Assembly: GCA_037576195.1 (NCBI GenBank)
Contig: CM075103.1
Span: 38,081,250-38,145,249 of the forward strand
DNA: 64,000 bases
Direction of reading: 5' to 3'
DNA from: Phytoseiulus persimilis
Lineage: Eukaryota; Arthropoda; Arachnida; Mesostigmata; Phytoseiidae
The position numbers and the translations under genes are program-made. Below the pieces are notes generated by a model. It was given only the letters and a program-made list of their open reading frames with translations, was not told the origin of the DNA and did no database searches. Position 1 is the stretch's first letter; each line of letters begins with the position of its first letter. Below are positions 31,318-43,909 of the stretch, in pieces.

Positions 31318-33482
31318 ACTTCTCCGGAACGGGAGGGACGATCCCGGGACCAATCTGACCACACTTCTCCGGGCCGGGAGGGGTGATTCCGGGACCAACC
31401 TGACCATACTTCTCCGAATCTGGAAGGGTGATTTCGGGACCAATCTGACCATACTTCTACGAATCTGTGGGGGTGGTTCCGGGACAAATCTGACCATACT
31501 TCTACGAATCTGTGTGGGTGGTTCCGGGATCAATGTGACCATACTTCTACGAATCTGTGGGGGTGGTTCCGGGAACAATCTGACCATACTTCTCCGAATC
31601 TGGAGGGTTGATTCGGGGACCAATCTGACAATACTTCTCCAAATCTGAAAGGGTGATTCCGGGATCAATCTGACCATAGTTTTCCGGATCGGGAGGAGTG
31701 ATTCGGGGACCAAACTGACCATACTTCTCCGAATCTAGAGGGGTGGTTCCGGGAACAATCTGACCATAGTTTCCCGGATCGGGAGGAGTGATTCGGGGAC
31801 CAATCTGACCATACTTCTCCGAGTCTGGAGGGGTGTCTCCGGGACCAATCTGACCATACTCCTCCGAATCTGGAAGGGTGATTTCGGGACCAATCTGACC
31901 ATACTTGTCCGAATCTTGAAGGGTGATTCCGGGACCAATCTGACCATACTCCTCCGAATCTGGAAGGATGATTTCGGGACCAATCTGACCATACTTATCC
32001 GAATCTTGAAGGGTGATTCCGGGACCAATCTGACCATACTTCTCCGGAACGGGAGGGACGATCCCGGGACCAATCTGACCACACTTCTCCGGACCGGGAG
32101 GGGTGATTCCGGGACCAACCTGACCATACTTCTCCGAATCTGGAAGGGTGATTTCGGGACCAATCTGACCATACTTCTACGAATCTGTGGGGGTGGTTCC
32201 GGGAGAAATCTGACCATACTTCTACGAATCTGTGTGGGTGGTTCCGGGATCAATGTGACCATACTTCTACGAATCTGTGGGGGTGGTTCCGGGACAAATC
32301 TGACCATACTTCTCCGAATCTGGAGGGTTGATTCGGGGACCAATCTGACAATACTTCTCCAAATCTGAAAGGGTGATTCCGGGATCAATCTGACCACAGT
32401 TTTCCGGATCGGGAGGAGTGATTTGGGGACCAATCTGACCATACTTCTCCGAATCTAGAGGGGTGGTTCCGGGAACAATCTGACCATAGTTTCCCGGATC
32501 GGGAGGAGTGATTCGGGGACCAATCTGACCATACTTCTCCGAGTCTGGAGGGGTGTCTCCGGGACCAATCTGACCATACTCCTCCGAATCTGGAAGGGTG
32601 ATTTCGGGACCAATCTGACCATACTTGTCCGAATCTTGAAGGGTGATTCCGGGACCAATCTGACCATTCTCCTCCGAATCTGGAAGGATGATTTCGGGAC
32701 CAATCTGACCATACTTATCCGAATCTTGAAGGGTGATTCCGGGACCAATCTGACCATACTTCTCCGGAACGGGAGGGACGATTCCGGGACCAATCTGACC
32801 ACACTTCTCCGGACCGGGAGGGGTGATTCCGGGACCAACCTGACCATACTTCTCCGAATCTGGAAGGGTGATTTCGGGACCAATCTGACCATACTTCTAC
32901 GAATCTGTGGGGGTGGTTCCGGGACAAATCTGACCATACTTCTACGAATCTGTGTGGGTGGTTCCGGGATCAATGTGACCATACTTCTACGAATCTGTGG
33001 GGGTGGTTCCGGGACAAATCTTACCATACTTCTACGAATCTGTGTGGGTGGTTCCGGGATCAATGTGACCATACTTCTCCGAATCTGGAGGGGTGGTTCC
33101 GGGACCAATCTGACAATACTTCTCCGAATCTAGAGGGGTGGTTCCAGGACCAATCTGACCATACTTCTCCGAATCTTGAAGGGTGATTCCGGGACCAATC
33201 TGATCATACTTGTCCGAATATTGAAGGGTGATTCCGGGACCAATCTGACCATACTTCTCCGAATCTGGAGAAGTCATTTCGGAACCAATGTAACCATACT
33301 TCTCCGAATCTGGAGGGGTGGTTCCGGGACTAATCTGACCATACTCCTCTGAATCTGGGAGGGTGATTTCGCGACCAATCTGACCATACTTCTCCGAATC
33401 TGGAGGGGTGGTTCCGGGAGCGATCTGATCATACTCCTCCGAATCTGGAAGGGTGATTTCGGGAACAATCTGACCATACTTG
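31318..33482. repeat. 45-bp satellite array, right part
   Basis: Continues the array in register after the LINE. The third 720-bp unit ends at 31730, the fourth is 31731-32450, and the fifth starts at 32451 and loses regularity after about 33.0 kb. Unit 3 carries the private variants of unit 1 (e.g. TTCGGGTCCAAT and TCCGGGCCGGGAGG), and unit 4 those of unit 2 (TCCGGACCGGGAGG and GTGATTTGGGG). This shows a 1665-bp second-level duplication. The last units are more divergent, as is usual at satellite edges. Confidence 0.95.
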
Positions 33483-36400
33483 AGCCCGAACGAGATCGTG
33501 CCGAGCAATGAAAATTCGACTTCAGCCCGAGATGAAAAAGATAGTTTGAAATCGGTGCCTCTCTTTGCGATGTTCCTCGGACTCTCCGGGAGCCAGCTTG
33601 TGAGTCAGGAACTTCACTCGCAGCGGTGTTAGCAGCCATCTGAGATTTCCGTGAGGTGGTTTTATGCAGCTTGTCAGGCGGCGGGACTCGGTCGCTCGTT
33701 AGAGATAAGAAACCGCGCGTCGTCATGCATTCCCGAAACAGGTGCCCTCAGCCCGCCGACACCTTGCTACAGTTTTTCCACCGCGTTTTTACTGAGGTTC
33801 CGGGTAGAAGGATTGAACCTTGCTTGTTCGTGCTCGCTGCTTGATGAAACCGGTCATCTCGTCGCGTGTTTTGGACCCGAGCTACGTCGTGCTGCTTTCC
33901 CTTCATTCATTCATGGCTCGTTGTTTCCGGAGTGCTGGGAGAAAAAGAAGCTCTCTGCGCTGGTTACCGCCATCAAGCAGAGTATGAACGAAGAACAGAG
34001 CGGCGCCGATGCGTAGGTCGACGTCAAGGATCACTACATCAGGGCAGGATGCAGGTTAACTTCGACTTCTACCTTCTACATCTCAGTGAGCTGTGTATGT
34101 ATCTTTACTTTCCAAGCCTACAGGAGCGCGCACGACTCGAAACAAACACCTGTGTGCTCGCGGAACGATCCCAGAATCTCGCCACTTCGCTCCGGATTTC
34201 AGGAGCCCTAGATCTCTGACTTGGCCGCTCACGTATATTCCTTTCGTTTTCGTCCCGCATCACGTCCGCTCCTAAGGTTTTCGCTTCAATCCTGGCCGAT
34301 CGTAACCGTTTCTTTGCAACCTAAGCGAGGTTTGCGGAGCTCAAAACCCAAGTCGAGCGATCGGACCAAGGTTCGAATCCAGCCGAAGTACCGGAGAGCA
34401 GGATCGTCTATTGCCTACAACCCGCACCTCACCCGGTGGGGTCTGAGCTCCGTGAATAGCAACCCTCAACGCGGGAGATCGAATGAGCAGAAGAACCATG
34501 GATCTGGTAATCCGAGGATCTGGTGACGTCAGAAAGGACAGTCATGGCGGAGCAACGAGAACTCCAACTTTCGTACAAATTACCTGAAAATACGCGGCGG
34601 TTGATAGGGAACGGGGCGTTTGCACCCAGATCATTCGAATTGGTCGACCGGTGAAGGTTGTATCCGAAGTCTTCGCTCCATTTCATTGGAAGGGGCCACG
34701 GGGAGGGCCACACGTGTGATGGCTGCCTTCATAGGATGACATCATTTCAGCGAAAAAACTGCGGGAATCAATGGTTTATGTATCCCTAGGATATTTCATA
34801 CCTGGTGTCTTCGTCAATCCTAATGGGTCGTTCTGGCTATTATGGAGGTCGGCTATCATCTGCTGCTCAATCCATCAAGGGAGCGCATGGTGATAGAGCA
34901 GACGAACTGAACTGGCATACGCTTCTTGTTAATGGAATTCAGCGAAGAACGAACAACAAAGACATCTCGACGCCCACATGGGTTCAGCGCTCCCACACAA
35001 AATATGGAGATCCAATTTGATCGGCAAGCAGAGTTGGAACGCTTAAGCGATCCGGCTCACAGGGATACGACGGGCAGTTGGAAAAGGTGGCCTGTCAGAG
35101 CGTGAACGGACTTCGTTAAAACTCTTTGCGATACAACGCAAGGAGGGATAATTCGCTCAAAATCGGCATATCGAAACTCACAAGGTGGAAGGAGCTCGAG
35201 GCTTCAGGGAAGGCAGCCATTGTCGCAGCTTTCAGTTATTCGCAGCTTACAGAATTCGGTTCAACGTGCTTCCATGCCTTGAGAAGCGCCCGTCCGCCTT
35301 TCATAACGTCCGCAAGTGACTTCTGCTATCTGCTTGGCCCGTCCACTCTCCGTTCCCTCGGCGACCACCACCGCTGACGGCAAGCGCTGCTCTCAGTCGG
35401 TCACCAAGGTACGTTGAGCTAAAAAAGGGGCTCGCGATAAGATAAAACGCTGCATGCGGCGCCATCAGGCCCAACGGAGAGACAGCGAGCCTGGCTCGTT
35501 CTCCTGGCCGGATCGTGGCCAAGGAGAAGGCCAGGCATGTCTCATGTTTGAGTGATTTAATGTGCTGCACGACCCCTGGCGCCGGTGACGCACGTGATAT
35601 GGTGTGTGATTAGCGTGCATCAAACTAGAGTGACCACCAAATGAGAAGCGCTGTTCAGAGCTCTCATCATAGAGCCCGCCGCTCGCCCGACCGACCGAGG
35701 TTGGTTGAGTTTAGAAGCTACTTTTGGGAAGCCCTGGAGATCCGACACACCTGCGCGAAGGACGCGCAGTTCTCCACTGGGCTCAGCTGCTGGACTCCAG
35801 CCAGTTGTGGGCAAACTCCTCAATCCTCCGAGGGGCTTCCCGATATCGCATGGGCAGTATGCAATGACCGGGGTCGGTGTTCGGATACAGCGGCACCAAG
35901 CGACTTCAAGCCCGAATAACGAGAGTTAGCTCCACAAATCCCTACCGCATCCCGTTAGGCGATAGTTTCCGGCGATCCGCGCTACTTTCAACAATAACAT
36001 GCAAAGGCACTCTCAGACGGCCGTGCTCGCTGAACAATATTTCCATCCCGCGCGACATGTCGAGGCGGGAGCTTCGACGACAACGTAACCTGAGTCGACC
36101 GCGCCTCGCCATCACATGCTGAGGCAACACGGGGTAAGGTGACGCGATCTGAACCGAGACAACGAAAGGCAACAGCCGAGAAGGCCCTCCAAGACTTGTT
36201 TGCGGGCGGTACACAAAAGCTGGCCGCGCAGCCAATGAACCATACAGCAATGTTCGCTGCGGGCTCGGATCTCATCTCCCGATATATCTTCCCAATAGTG
36301 TTCCATATTTAATGAAGGGCCCATCGATTGCTCTGCGTCCCTCCGGGACGGACGAGCGAGTCCAGATTCGCCGTCGGGACACCCTGTGAGGAGCTGTGCC

Positions 36401-37244
36401 GTCGGGAACGTGGTCAAACTACTATTCCTCCCTCTGTGCTCCTCATTGGCCGCGGTTCTCACGCCAGTGCTTGTTTCACTACATTACACCGTGAGACGGG
36501 AGGCTACCCAAGATCTTCAAGTGGTCAATATCCTTGTGTCGTTTCCTCCTCCCATGGAGCCGGAAGAGAAATACTCGCGGGAAGGGATCCATCCAAGCCA
36601 AAATGGACTCCGGCGCGAATCGGCGAACGAGTACTTCGAAAGGTCGGTCCCGATTTGAGTTCGGTGACGAACTGGTTCACCCGCCTTCTCCCGACATATT
36701 TGAAGCCCTGCTCAAAGATGGCCTGCGCCCCGTTCACGGCGATCGTCACCTCTGCCGCGCCCAGATATTCCGACGTCGTCGGTTCTTTCTTCCTATACGG
36801 TGAGAAGAGAAAAGCAACGAAAAGAGCGGAGAAACGTAATGGGATCCGCCTTTCTCGTGTACCGTTGATTACCCGTTGGGAGCTTGCCAACGAACGAGGT
36901 GCGACTCATCCCCTACACGAAGAGAAGGAGATGGAGAAATGAGGAGGGCAGACCAGCGACATCGAGAAGCGGCCACGACAAATGACAGGAGCTTTCACAA
37001 CGAGAATCATTTTGTTTGCGACCTCATTCATTTACGCTGCGTTGAGAAATATACCTACAGCTCTGGGCAAGGCCTGTAGCGACAAAGGAGCAGCGTAACG
37101 ACACGGCGCATGTCCGATTCGCCTATTGAGGCCAAGGATTTCTAGTATTAGGCTCTGGATGCCACACGTGCGCGTTATCGGTCCCCCGCCGACCGAGTGC
37201 AGCTCCGTACGTTGGTTATGAGTCTTCATTGCCGGCATGGAAAC
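33483..37244. other. No recognisable gene
   Basis: Open frames up to 204 codons (36328-36942, plus) have no recognisable domain and overlap open frames in other registers. A box-B-like GGTTCGAATCC at 34372 has no accompanying tRNA fold. Confidence 0.45.
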
Positions 37245-37363
37245 CATCCAAGAGTCGATTGGAAGCACACTGCCTACAACAATCTTCAGTGAATATTCCA
37301 TCCAAGAGCCGATTGGAAGCACACTGCCAACAACAATCTTCAGTGAATATTCCATCCAAGAGG
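37245..37363. repeat. 54-bp tandem duplication
   Basis: Two nearly identical 54-bp units (37245-37298 and 37299-37352), each starting CATCCAAGAG, followed by an 11-bp start of a third unit. Confidence 0.85.
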
Positions 37364-40300
37364 CTCTCCCAACCCGATATCAGCTGCGACCTCGATCGGG
37401 AAACGGGCGATATTCGTAACATGAGCTCCTGCTTCCATGCTCCGCTCGGTTGAATCTCCCGAAAGTCTCGCTGCAGGGAATGAGCCCTTCCGAGGCGAGA
37501 GAGGAATCCCGACTTTCAAGTTTCCCCAGGATAAAACGAGTCGGGCTGCTCCGGTTCCCGTGCTCACAGGATTATCTTTGGAAGCTTCTCTGTTCTTTCC
37601 TCGATGCGATAAAATCTCCCGTGGAAGGATTTTCGATGTAGTTCGCTGAAGTCCATATTTGGGTCATCGCTTGTTGACGGACATTAGAATCTGCCTCGTT
37701 CTCCCGCCTGTGTTCCATCTTCTGAAGCAGATGAATTTTTCGGTCGGATCTGGCCGAGTGAGACCATGAATCTTGAACAAGGAAACCAGACAACCAAATC
37801 GCCCCCCGTGAAAATTCACTCCGAATACCTCGTTTGGGATATCACGGTTCTCCAGGCGTTCGTGGCCCTCGTTCCGACGCTGTTCAGAAACATGTCGAGT
37901 CGCCTCACTCAGTGGTACGCGTCGCGTGAGCTTCAGCATGTGCCCTGTTCATTAACAACAGCGAGGCGGCAATTAGGGCCACAGTTTCCAAAGTTCTGAG
38001 GCTGCCGGATTCGTCTCAGAACGCTCGAGCATCTCCGCTAGTAGAAGGCCTCTAGACTTGATCCTCATCCGTTGCGTTCATGGGAGACGAGAAACCAAAA
38101 AGCAATCAAGGGCTGTTTTCAACTTTGGAACCGACTCGGGTCTCTCGCCGGAAGCGAGCTACGTCCCGTCAGGACGAGAATACGCAGACGGGTTGACAGG
38201 ACTCGAGCCGCTAAGTGATCGCAGTTTCGGGATACTCATACATCTGGATGAAATTCCCACATTCTGCGGCCTGTGTCTGTCGCACCCACACCAACGTTTG
38301 CTGAACTCGGTGACAGCGATGAGCGGTGGTGCAGCCATGTCATCCGACGAGCGCATTCGCAGTAGGAGTTCGTGCTCCCAGTATAGGGCATTCCGGGTAG
38401 TCGAGGCTTTTCGAGTTTTATCAGCGGATAGTGACAGTTTCTTTCTCCTGCCGCTGTAGGAGCCTCCTGGTGTAGCAACTCGTCTGGGGAGAAGGATTTT
38501 CGTCTACCCCCAGTCGATTCGAGGTTTGCTTTCCCCCGTGGTACATCCCCCGTGGCTTGGAGTTTTGTCCGAAACCCCTGGTTCTGAGCAGGCCTGCTCG
38601 GCTCGACGCTAGTGAGGTCGAACCTCGACTGTTGTCGCCTGGAATCGTTACACATGCCATATACATGCCACGCATATCTCTCTTTTTGTCGATTGATCTT
38701 CAACAGAGTACCGGGGTCCGAAAACTAGGGAAAAGGAAAAAACGGAATGGGCTCATTTCTTTCAGAGTGTGTTCCAGGCGCCACAGACTGGATAAATTAT
38801 ATTATTTGTTCGAGAATGTACGCGTAGGCCTCGTCAGCTTTTTGACGATGAAGGTCGATTCCCTCAATCAATCTGGCTGATTTGCCTCCTCTCCTTTCCT
38901 TTCCGCTAAGAGCAGTCGAGTTCCGTGAGCATTGAGTAGTTGAAGTTTGGGATTTCCCCGTCGGAGGGAGGACGGCTAATTGTATGATCGTTGAGGGAAA
39001 AGAGCCCATATCTGCCAGATTCATTTCCATGGATGCTCGGACTGACTTCGATGCACACGCGTCCTCAAATCCATCGTTCATAAGCAAGACGTCACCGCGA
39101 ACGGTGTCGTAGTGATAGCCCGTGATGTTTTATTTTAGGTTGGGCAAGATAGAAGTCCGGAGAGGATAACCGGCGATATCAGGTCGAGTCCATCACCGAA
39201 TTCCCCCATCAGGAGCTGTTCTCGACACAATCGAAGAACTCGAACGATATCAATCCAGTCTGCCATCAGCTGTCAGTAAAAAGCTCCAGAACCATTCATG
39301 CTTCCGCCTCCAGACTCTTTTCAATGGTCTGAGAGGCCTCGCACTGTTTTGTTCTCCATTCGGCTCGGCTTTGCCGCCTTCGCTGAGCGCTGAAGTTTCT
39401 CTCACACGAGGCACTTGACACAGGACATACAAGGGAGTATATTTCGAAATACTGGACGAGCTCTCTGAAGCTCTTTTCTATCGGCAGCAGATATCCGGAA
39501 CACTCGTTTGCGTACCGGATTTGGTCGGAATTTAGCCATGCTCGGATTCAGAGGTTCCTTTTTTTCTCGTGCGAAACACAATGACTTCTCCACTCGACCA
39601 ATGAGCTGCGAACCTCGGTCTTACCGTAGATTCCGAAAGCTTGGATACCGATACAGGGTGGGACGCAAAATGTGAGAACGTAAAAAGTATTGGGGGGACG
39701 ATTTCACGAATTCGAAGATCCATCTCCGCATTGAACCACTAAGCTCTCCATCTCACGTATGACGGCAGGAATCGAACACATGATTGGGGGGACCATCTCG
39801 AACTTCGCTTCACATGTGCAAGGCACACTTGGATGGTACCAGGATATGAACCGCAGACACCCAGGTTGCACGTAAGTCCTTCGAAATCACGGGGGCTGGA
39901 GTAATTTCGCAGACTTACGCGGCTGCTCTGCGCGCGAAACGAGGCATTCGAATTCCAGAAATCATGAGCCAGATTTTGTGTGAGGAATGACCCAGCCTCG
40001 CGCTCGGAGCTAACGTCCAAGGAGTTACTCATGCTTTCTCTAAGGATAATGGCTGTGAACTCGTGAATTCTATGCTGTAGAAACAGAAGACAAATTCACG
40101 GAAAAGATCATCACCCCTTTTTCCAAAATTTCATGAGGCTAGCCTCATGGAGCTTCAAAGTCGAGAGGCTCTGGCTTGCAAAGCCTCATGCTAGCCACGC
40201 TACTGCTATCAACGCTGCGGCCGGTCACGTGCGTGCGGTACGACAGAAATCATCGTCCATACTTGGATCTTCATCGCGATCGAACTTGGACATGAGTTGT

Positions 40301-40703
40301 CCCGCAATTTCGGGCATATTCCGTTAGAGGACTACATGAATCGGTATTCTCGTTTATTGATTGCCGAGAGTGCATGTAGCGGGATTCGTCGTTATTTCAT
40401 TCTGTCGCTGAGCTGCGAGGTTTTCTCATCGCGAATCGCGATACTAGCGGGGCATTCTTAGGAGGAATCCAAGTTCTTTTCCGCAAGGGTTCTCTTCGCA
40501 AAGATGCGGCTCACCCTGGTCGGCAAACCGCGGGACGCCGCGGTTGACCGCGGCCTTCAACCGTGGTCACAAGCTGCTTCAAGATCCAGAAGTGACAGAA
40601 CCGGTAATCGTGCCGGAGCAGAACGAAGCTCAGCTCGTCAGTTTCTTAGAGGGAATGTTGTGGTCCTCGAGAGCCAGCATACATCTTATCTTATATATGT
40701 ATA
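37364..40703. other. No recognisable gene
   Basis: No domain-bearing frame seen. It contains an 18-bp perfect palindrome (40132-40149). Confidence 0.45.
40132..40149. repeat. 18-bp perfect palindrome
   Basis: CATGAGGCTAGCCTCATG equals its own reverse complement. A related GCCTCATGCTAGCC lies about 35 bp downstream. Confidence 0.8.
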
Positions 40704-42590
40704 CTAGCCGGCCTCCGGCCGACTACGCTGGCCGACCCGTCCCTTGCTTCGGGAGTCTACTGCTGACAGACACACATTGCCTTAAATGTAGTGTCATGAG
40801 ACCTTCGGGAGTGGCCACCGATTCTCGATAGGATTCTGACCTGGAATCGAGGCACTTTCCTCTCTCTTCACTTGGTCAGCATCATGGATTTGAGCAGTAT
40901 GGTCAGATTGGTCCCGAGATCACTCCTCCAAACTTGGAAAGTAATGGTCAGATTGGTCCCGGAATCACCCCTCCAGGTTTTGAAAAGTATAGTTAGATTT
41001 GTCTCGAGATCACCCCTCTAGACTTGGAAAGTGATAGTCAGATTGGTCTCGGAATCACCCCTCCAGACTCCAAAAGTGTGGTCAGATTGGTCCCGAGATC
41101 ACTCCTCCAAACTTGGAAAGTAATGGTCAGATTGGTCTCGGAATCACCCCTCCAGAGTTGGAAAGTAATGGCCAGATTGGTCTCCGAAACACCCCTCCAG
41201 AGCTGGAAAGTAATGGCCAGATTGGTCTCAGAATCAACCCTCCAGAGTTGGAAAGTTATGGCCAGATTGGTCTCGGAATCACCCCTCCAGAGTTGGAAAG
41301 TAATGCTCAGATTGGTCTCGGAATCACCCCTCCAAAGTTGGAAAGTAATGGCCAGATTGGTCTCGGAATCACCCCTCCAGAGTTGGAAAGTAATCGCCAG
41401 ATTGGTCTCGGAATCACCCCTCCAGAGTTGGAAAGTAATGCTCAGATTGGTCTCGGAATCACCCCTCCAGAGTTGGAAAGTAATGCTCAGATTGGTCTCG
41501 GAATCACCCCTCCAGAGTTTGAAAGTAATGGCCAGATTGGTCTCAGAATCAACCCTCCAGAGTTGGAAAGTTATGGCCAGATTGGTCTCGGAATCATCCT
41601 TCCAGAGTTGGAAAGTTTTGCTCAGATTGGTCTCGGAATCACCCCTCCAGAGTTGGAAAGTAATGGCCAGATTGGTCTCGGAATCAACCCCTCCAGAGTT
41701 TGAAAGTAATGGCCAGATTGGTCTCAGAATCAACCCTCCAGAGTTGGAAAGTTATGGCCAGATTGGTCTCGGAATCACCCCTCCAGAGTTGGAAAGTAAT
41801 GGCTAGATTGGTCTCGGAATCAACCCCTCCAGAGTTCGAAAGTGATGGCCAGATTGGTCTCAGAATCAACCCTCCAGAGTTGGAAGGTTATGGCCAGATT
41901 GGTCTCGGAATCACCCCTCCAGAGTTGGAAAGTAATGCTCAGATTGGTCTCGGAATCACCCCTCCAGAGTTTGAAAGTAATGGCCAGATTGGTCTCAGAA
42001 TCAACCCTCCAGAGTTGGAAAGTTATGGCCAGATTGGTCTCGGAATCATCCTTCCAGAGTTGGAAAGTTTTGCTCAGATTGGTCTCGGAATCACCCCTCC
42101 AGAGTTGGAAAGTAATGGCCAGATTGGTCTCGGAATCACCCCTCCAGAGTTGGAAAGTAATGGCTAGATTGGTCTCGGAATCAACCCCTCCAGAGTTCGA
42201 AAGTGATGGCCAGATTGGTCTCAGAATCAACCCTCCAGAGTTGGAAAGTTATGGCCAGATTGGTCTCGGAATCAACCCCTCCAGAGTTCGAAAGTGATGG
42301 CCAGATTGGTCTCAGAATCAACCCTCCAGAGTTGGAAAGTTATGGCCAGATTGGTCTCGGAATCATCCTTCCAGAGTTGGAAAGTTATGGCCAGATTGGT
42401 CTCGGAATCACCCCTCCAGATATTTTTATGATTGATTTTTATGATAGACTATGTCCTTCCCGGTGAGCCGCCCTACAAAACGCAGTTTGTTCCAAGTCGA
42501 TCCGATCAATACCGGAGGAGCCTATTGAGGACAAACAAACATACATACATACATACAAACAAACAGACCCTGGATTTTTATATATATAGA
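40704..42590 (-). mobile_element. Helitron D (non-autonomous, satellite-filled)
   Basis: On the minus strand it begins TCTATATATATAAAAATCC at 42590, followed by GTTTGTATGT-type short repeats, a start typical of arthropod Helitrons. It ends at CTAG (40704-40707), preceded by a 5-bp hairpin CGGCC-GGA-GGCCG. The flanks are A upstream and T downstream. The 3' end differs from that of A, B and C, so this is a distinct subfamily. About 1.5 kb of the 1.9-kb body is a 45-bp tandem array. There is no Rep/helicase. The family call rests on both termini and the insertion dinucleotide. Confidence 0.65.
40896..42420. repeat. 45-bp satellite array inside Helitron D
   Basis: About 34 units with core CAGATTGGTCTCGGAATCAC followed by CCCTCCAGAGTTGGAAAGTAATGG. 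This is the reverse complement of the large array's unit with several diagnostic substitutions. Some units carry a one-base insertion (AATCAACCCCTCC), giving 46 bp and breaking the open frames. Multi-unit blocks are repeated (for example around 41512-41660 and 41945-42110), so local amplification has continued inside the element. Frames of up to 260 codons here are repeat by-products. Confidence 0.95.
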
Positions 42591-43124
42591 TAGAGATATA
42601 TCTAAAAAAATGATAGCCGCACACAAACTGCTTCTTATCCAAATGATGACCGCACAATGTCCGGTTATCAATGATAACTTATCATCCAATCCAAGTTTTT
42701 CTCCGTGAGCGGTTACCAGCGATGTGCGGCTATTATTCGACTGATAGCCGCACACCCCGTTACTTCACGGTTTTGAGATTCGGATGCCGCACGGAATTCA
42801 CAATCTGCCCACCTCTCCGTCCCAGCGATATAGACAAGAAGTTGAGAGAACTAGCAGTATGAAGGCTCAAAACTGGAGTTTGTCATGGAAGCTAGCCCCT
42901 ACTGACAGGAAATTTCGCTCTGCGCTCATCGCTCCCGTGAGGTGAGCTCCTCGACAAGTGCAACGGCGCGGTTGAGCTCTGAGTGATGAGCGCTGCCCTC
43001 GAATGCAGGGAATTCAACATTTTTATCGGAACAAGGAAAAGGGAGAACCACTTCGAGAATAATTATTTATTGGAATCAGATGAGATCACCACTGTCTGCG
43101 CATGTGTTGATTACGCTCGGATCA

Positions 43125-43380
43125 TCAACGGGGCTTCTTCAGAAGATTGCTGACTAGAGACCTCATTTTGGCGACAGTCAGGTTCTCGGGCACCGGGAAC
43201 CAAGCAGAAAGGACGGCACAGATTTCTCGCGATCGAGCACAACTCGGAATATTCTCCGTCCGGAGCTCTTATGGAATCTGCTCCTTGAGACATTCGATGG
43301 TTTCATGGGTCCACTGTATACGTGGTGCTGATCGGCGCTTGGCGAAACGTCGGCTCCCTTTTGAAAGTTAGAGAAAGTTA
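43125..43380 (-). pseudogene. C-terminal domain relic of the Z2 protein
   Basis: The same QWTHE..ECLKEQI frame as in Z1, ending SLVSNLLKKPR, with one in-frame stop after KEQIP. The differences from Z1 are mostly single-residue changes. The shared KIPSCARSREIC-type block supports a common ancestral coding exon. Confidence 0.4.
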
Positions 43381-43413
43381 GTTCTACTCACCAGCTCCGC
43401 CTGCTTCAAATCT

Positions 43414-43909
43414 TCATTCGATCCTTCCATCGTATTCGGATTTGTGCTGCTTGCGGAATGCTCGTCGGGGGTTCTGCTCATTGCGCACACGGTCTCCTTC
43501 TCCCATAATTTCTCCAAGCTCTCTCGTCCTGTCGATTCCATAGGCGCGCACCATCTCGAAGACCTCATGTTCATTGCCGTGTTGATTGATAAGATGACGG
43601 GAGAAATACGAGACGAGTTTTCCGCAGAAATTGCAGAAATGAGCCTTTCTTCTCTTGCTCAGTTCGGCCTTCGAGCCACTGGGAGAAACGCATGCTCAGC
43701 GCGAACAATCCGACGGATTCCCCGTTGCGGATGAGATTATCGGATCTCTTGGGCATCTTCATGGATGGGTGATCAGCATAACTCACGCACACCACAGTCT
43801 ATGAGTGAAAACTCAAAATATCTGCTCCCAACTGGCTCAGCAACTGAGACCACGCATGTTCTGAACGAGTGCTGCGGATCACATTGTCTTCCTTCACAGA
43901 CGACGTCAT
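43414..43909 (-). pseudogene. Zinc-finger gene of Z2 (exon 1 broken, exon 2 open)
   Basis: Exon 1 begins at ATG 43909 (MTSSVKEDNVIRST) and has a stop shortly before the donor, which is preserved as GTGAGT. Exon 2 (43668 down to 43414) is open for 84 codons and encodes the finger as FCNFCGKLVSYFSRHL...H, then RTRELGEIMGEGDRV and a basic tail to DGRIE. All four zinc ligands match Z1. In about 105 nt around the finger I count five synonymous and four non-synonymous differences from Z1, consistent with past constraint before both copies decayed. Confidence 0.5.

Noticed and set aside
34365..34390. tRNA-like box B (GGTTCGAATCC)
   Set aside because: The T-arm does not pair and there is no box A or acceptor stem at the right distance.
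36328..36942. 204-codon frame
   Set aside because: Overlaps open frames in other registers and shows no family motif.
39720..39870. tRNA- or SINE-like boxes A and B on the minus strand
   Set aside because: Boxes occur in the wrong order and spacing, and stems do not pair. At most a decayed tRNA-derived relic.
41024..41806. 260-codon frame in Helitron D
   Set aside because: Same repeat artefact. Some units carry a one-base insertion that breaks the frame, and the antisense strand is open as well.
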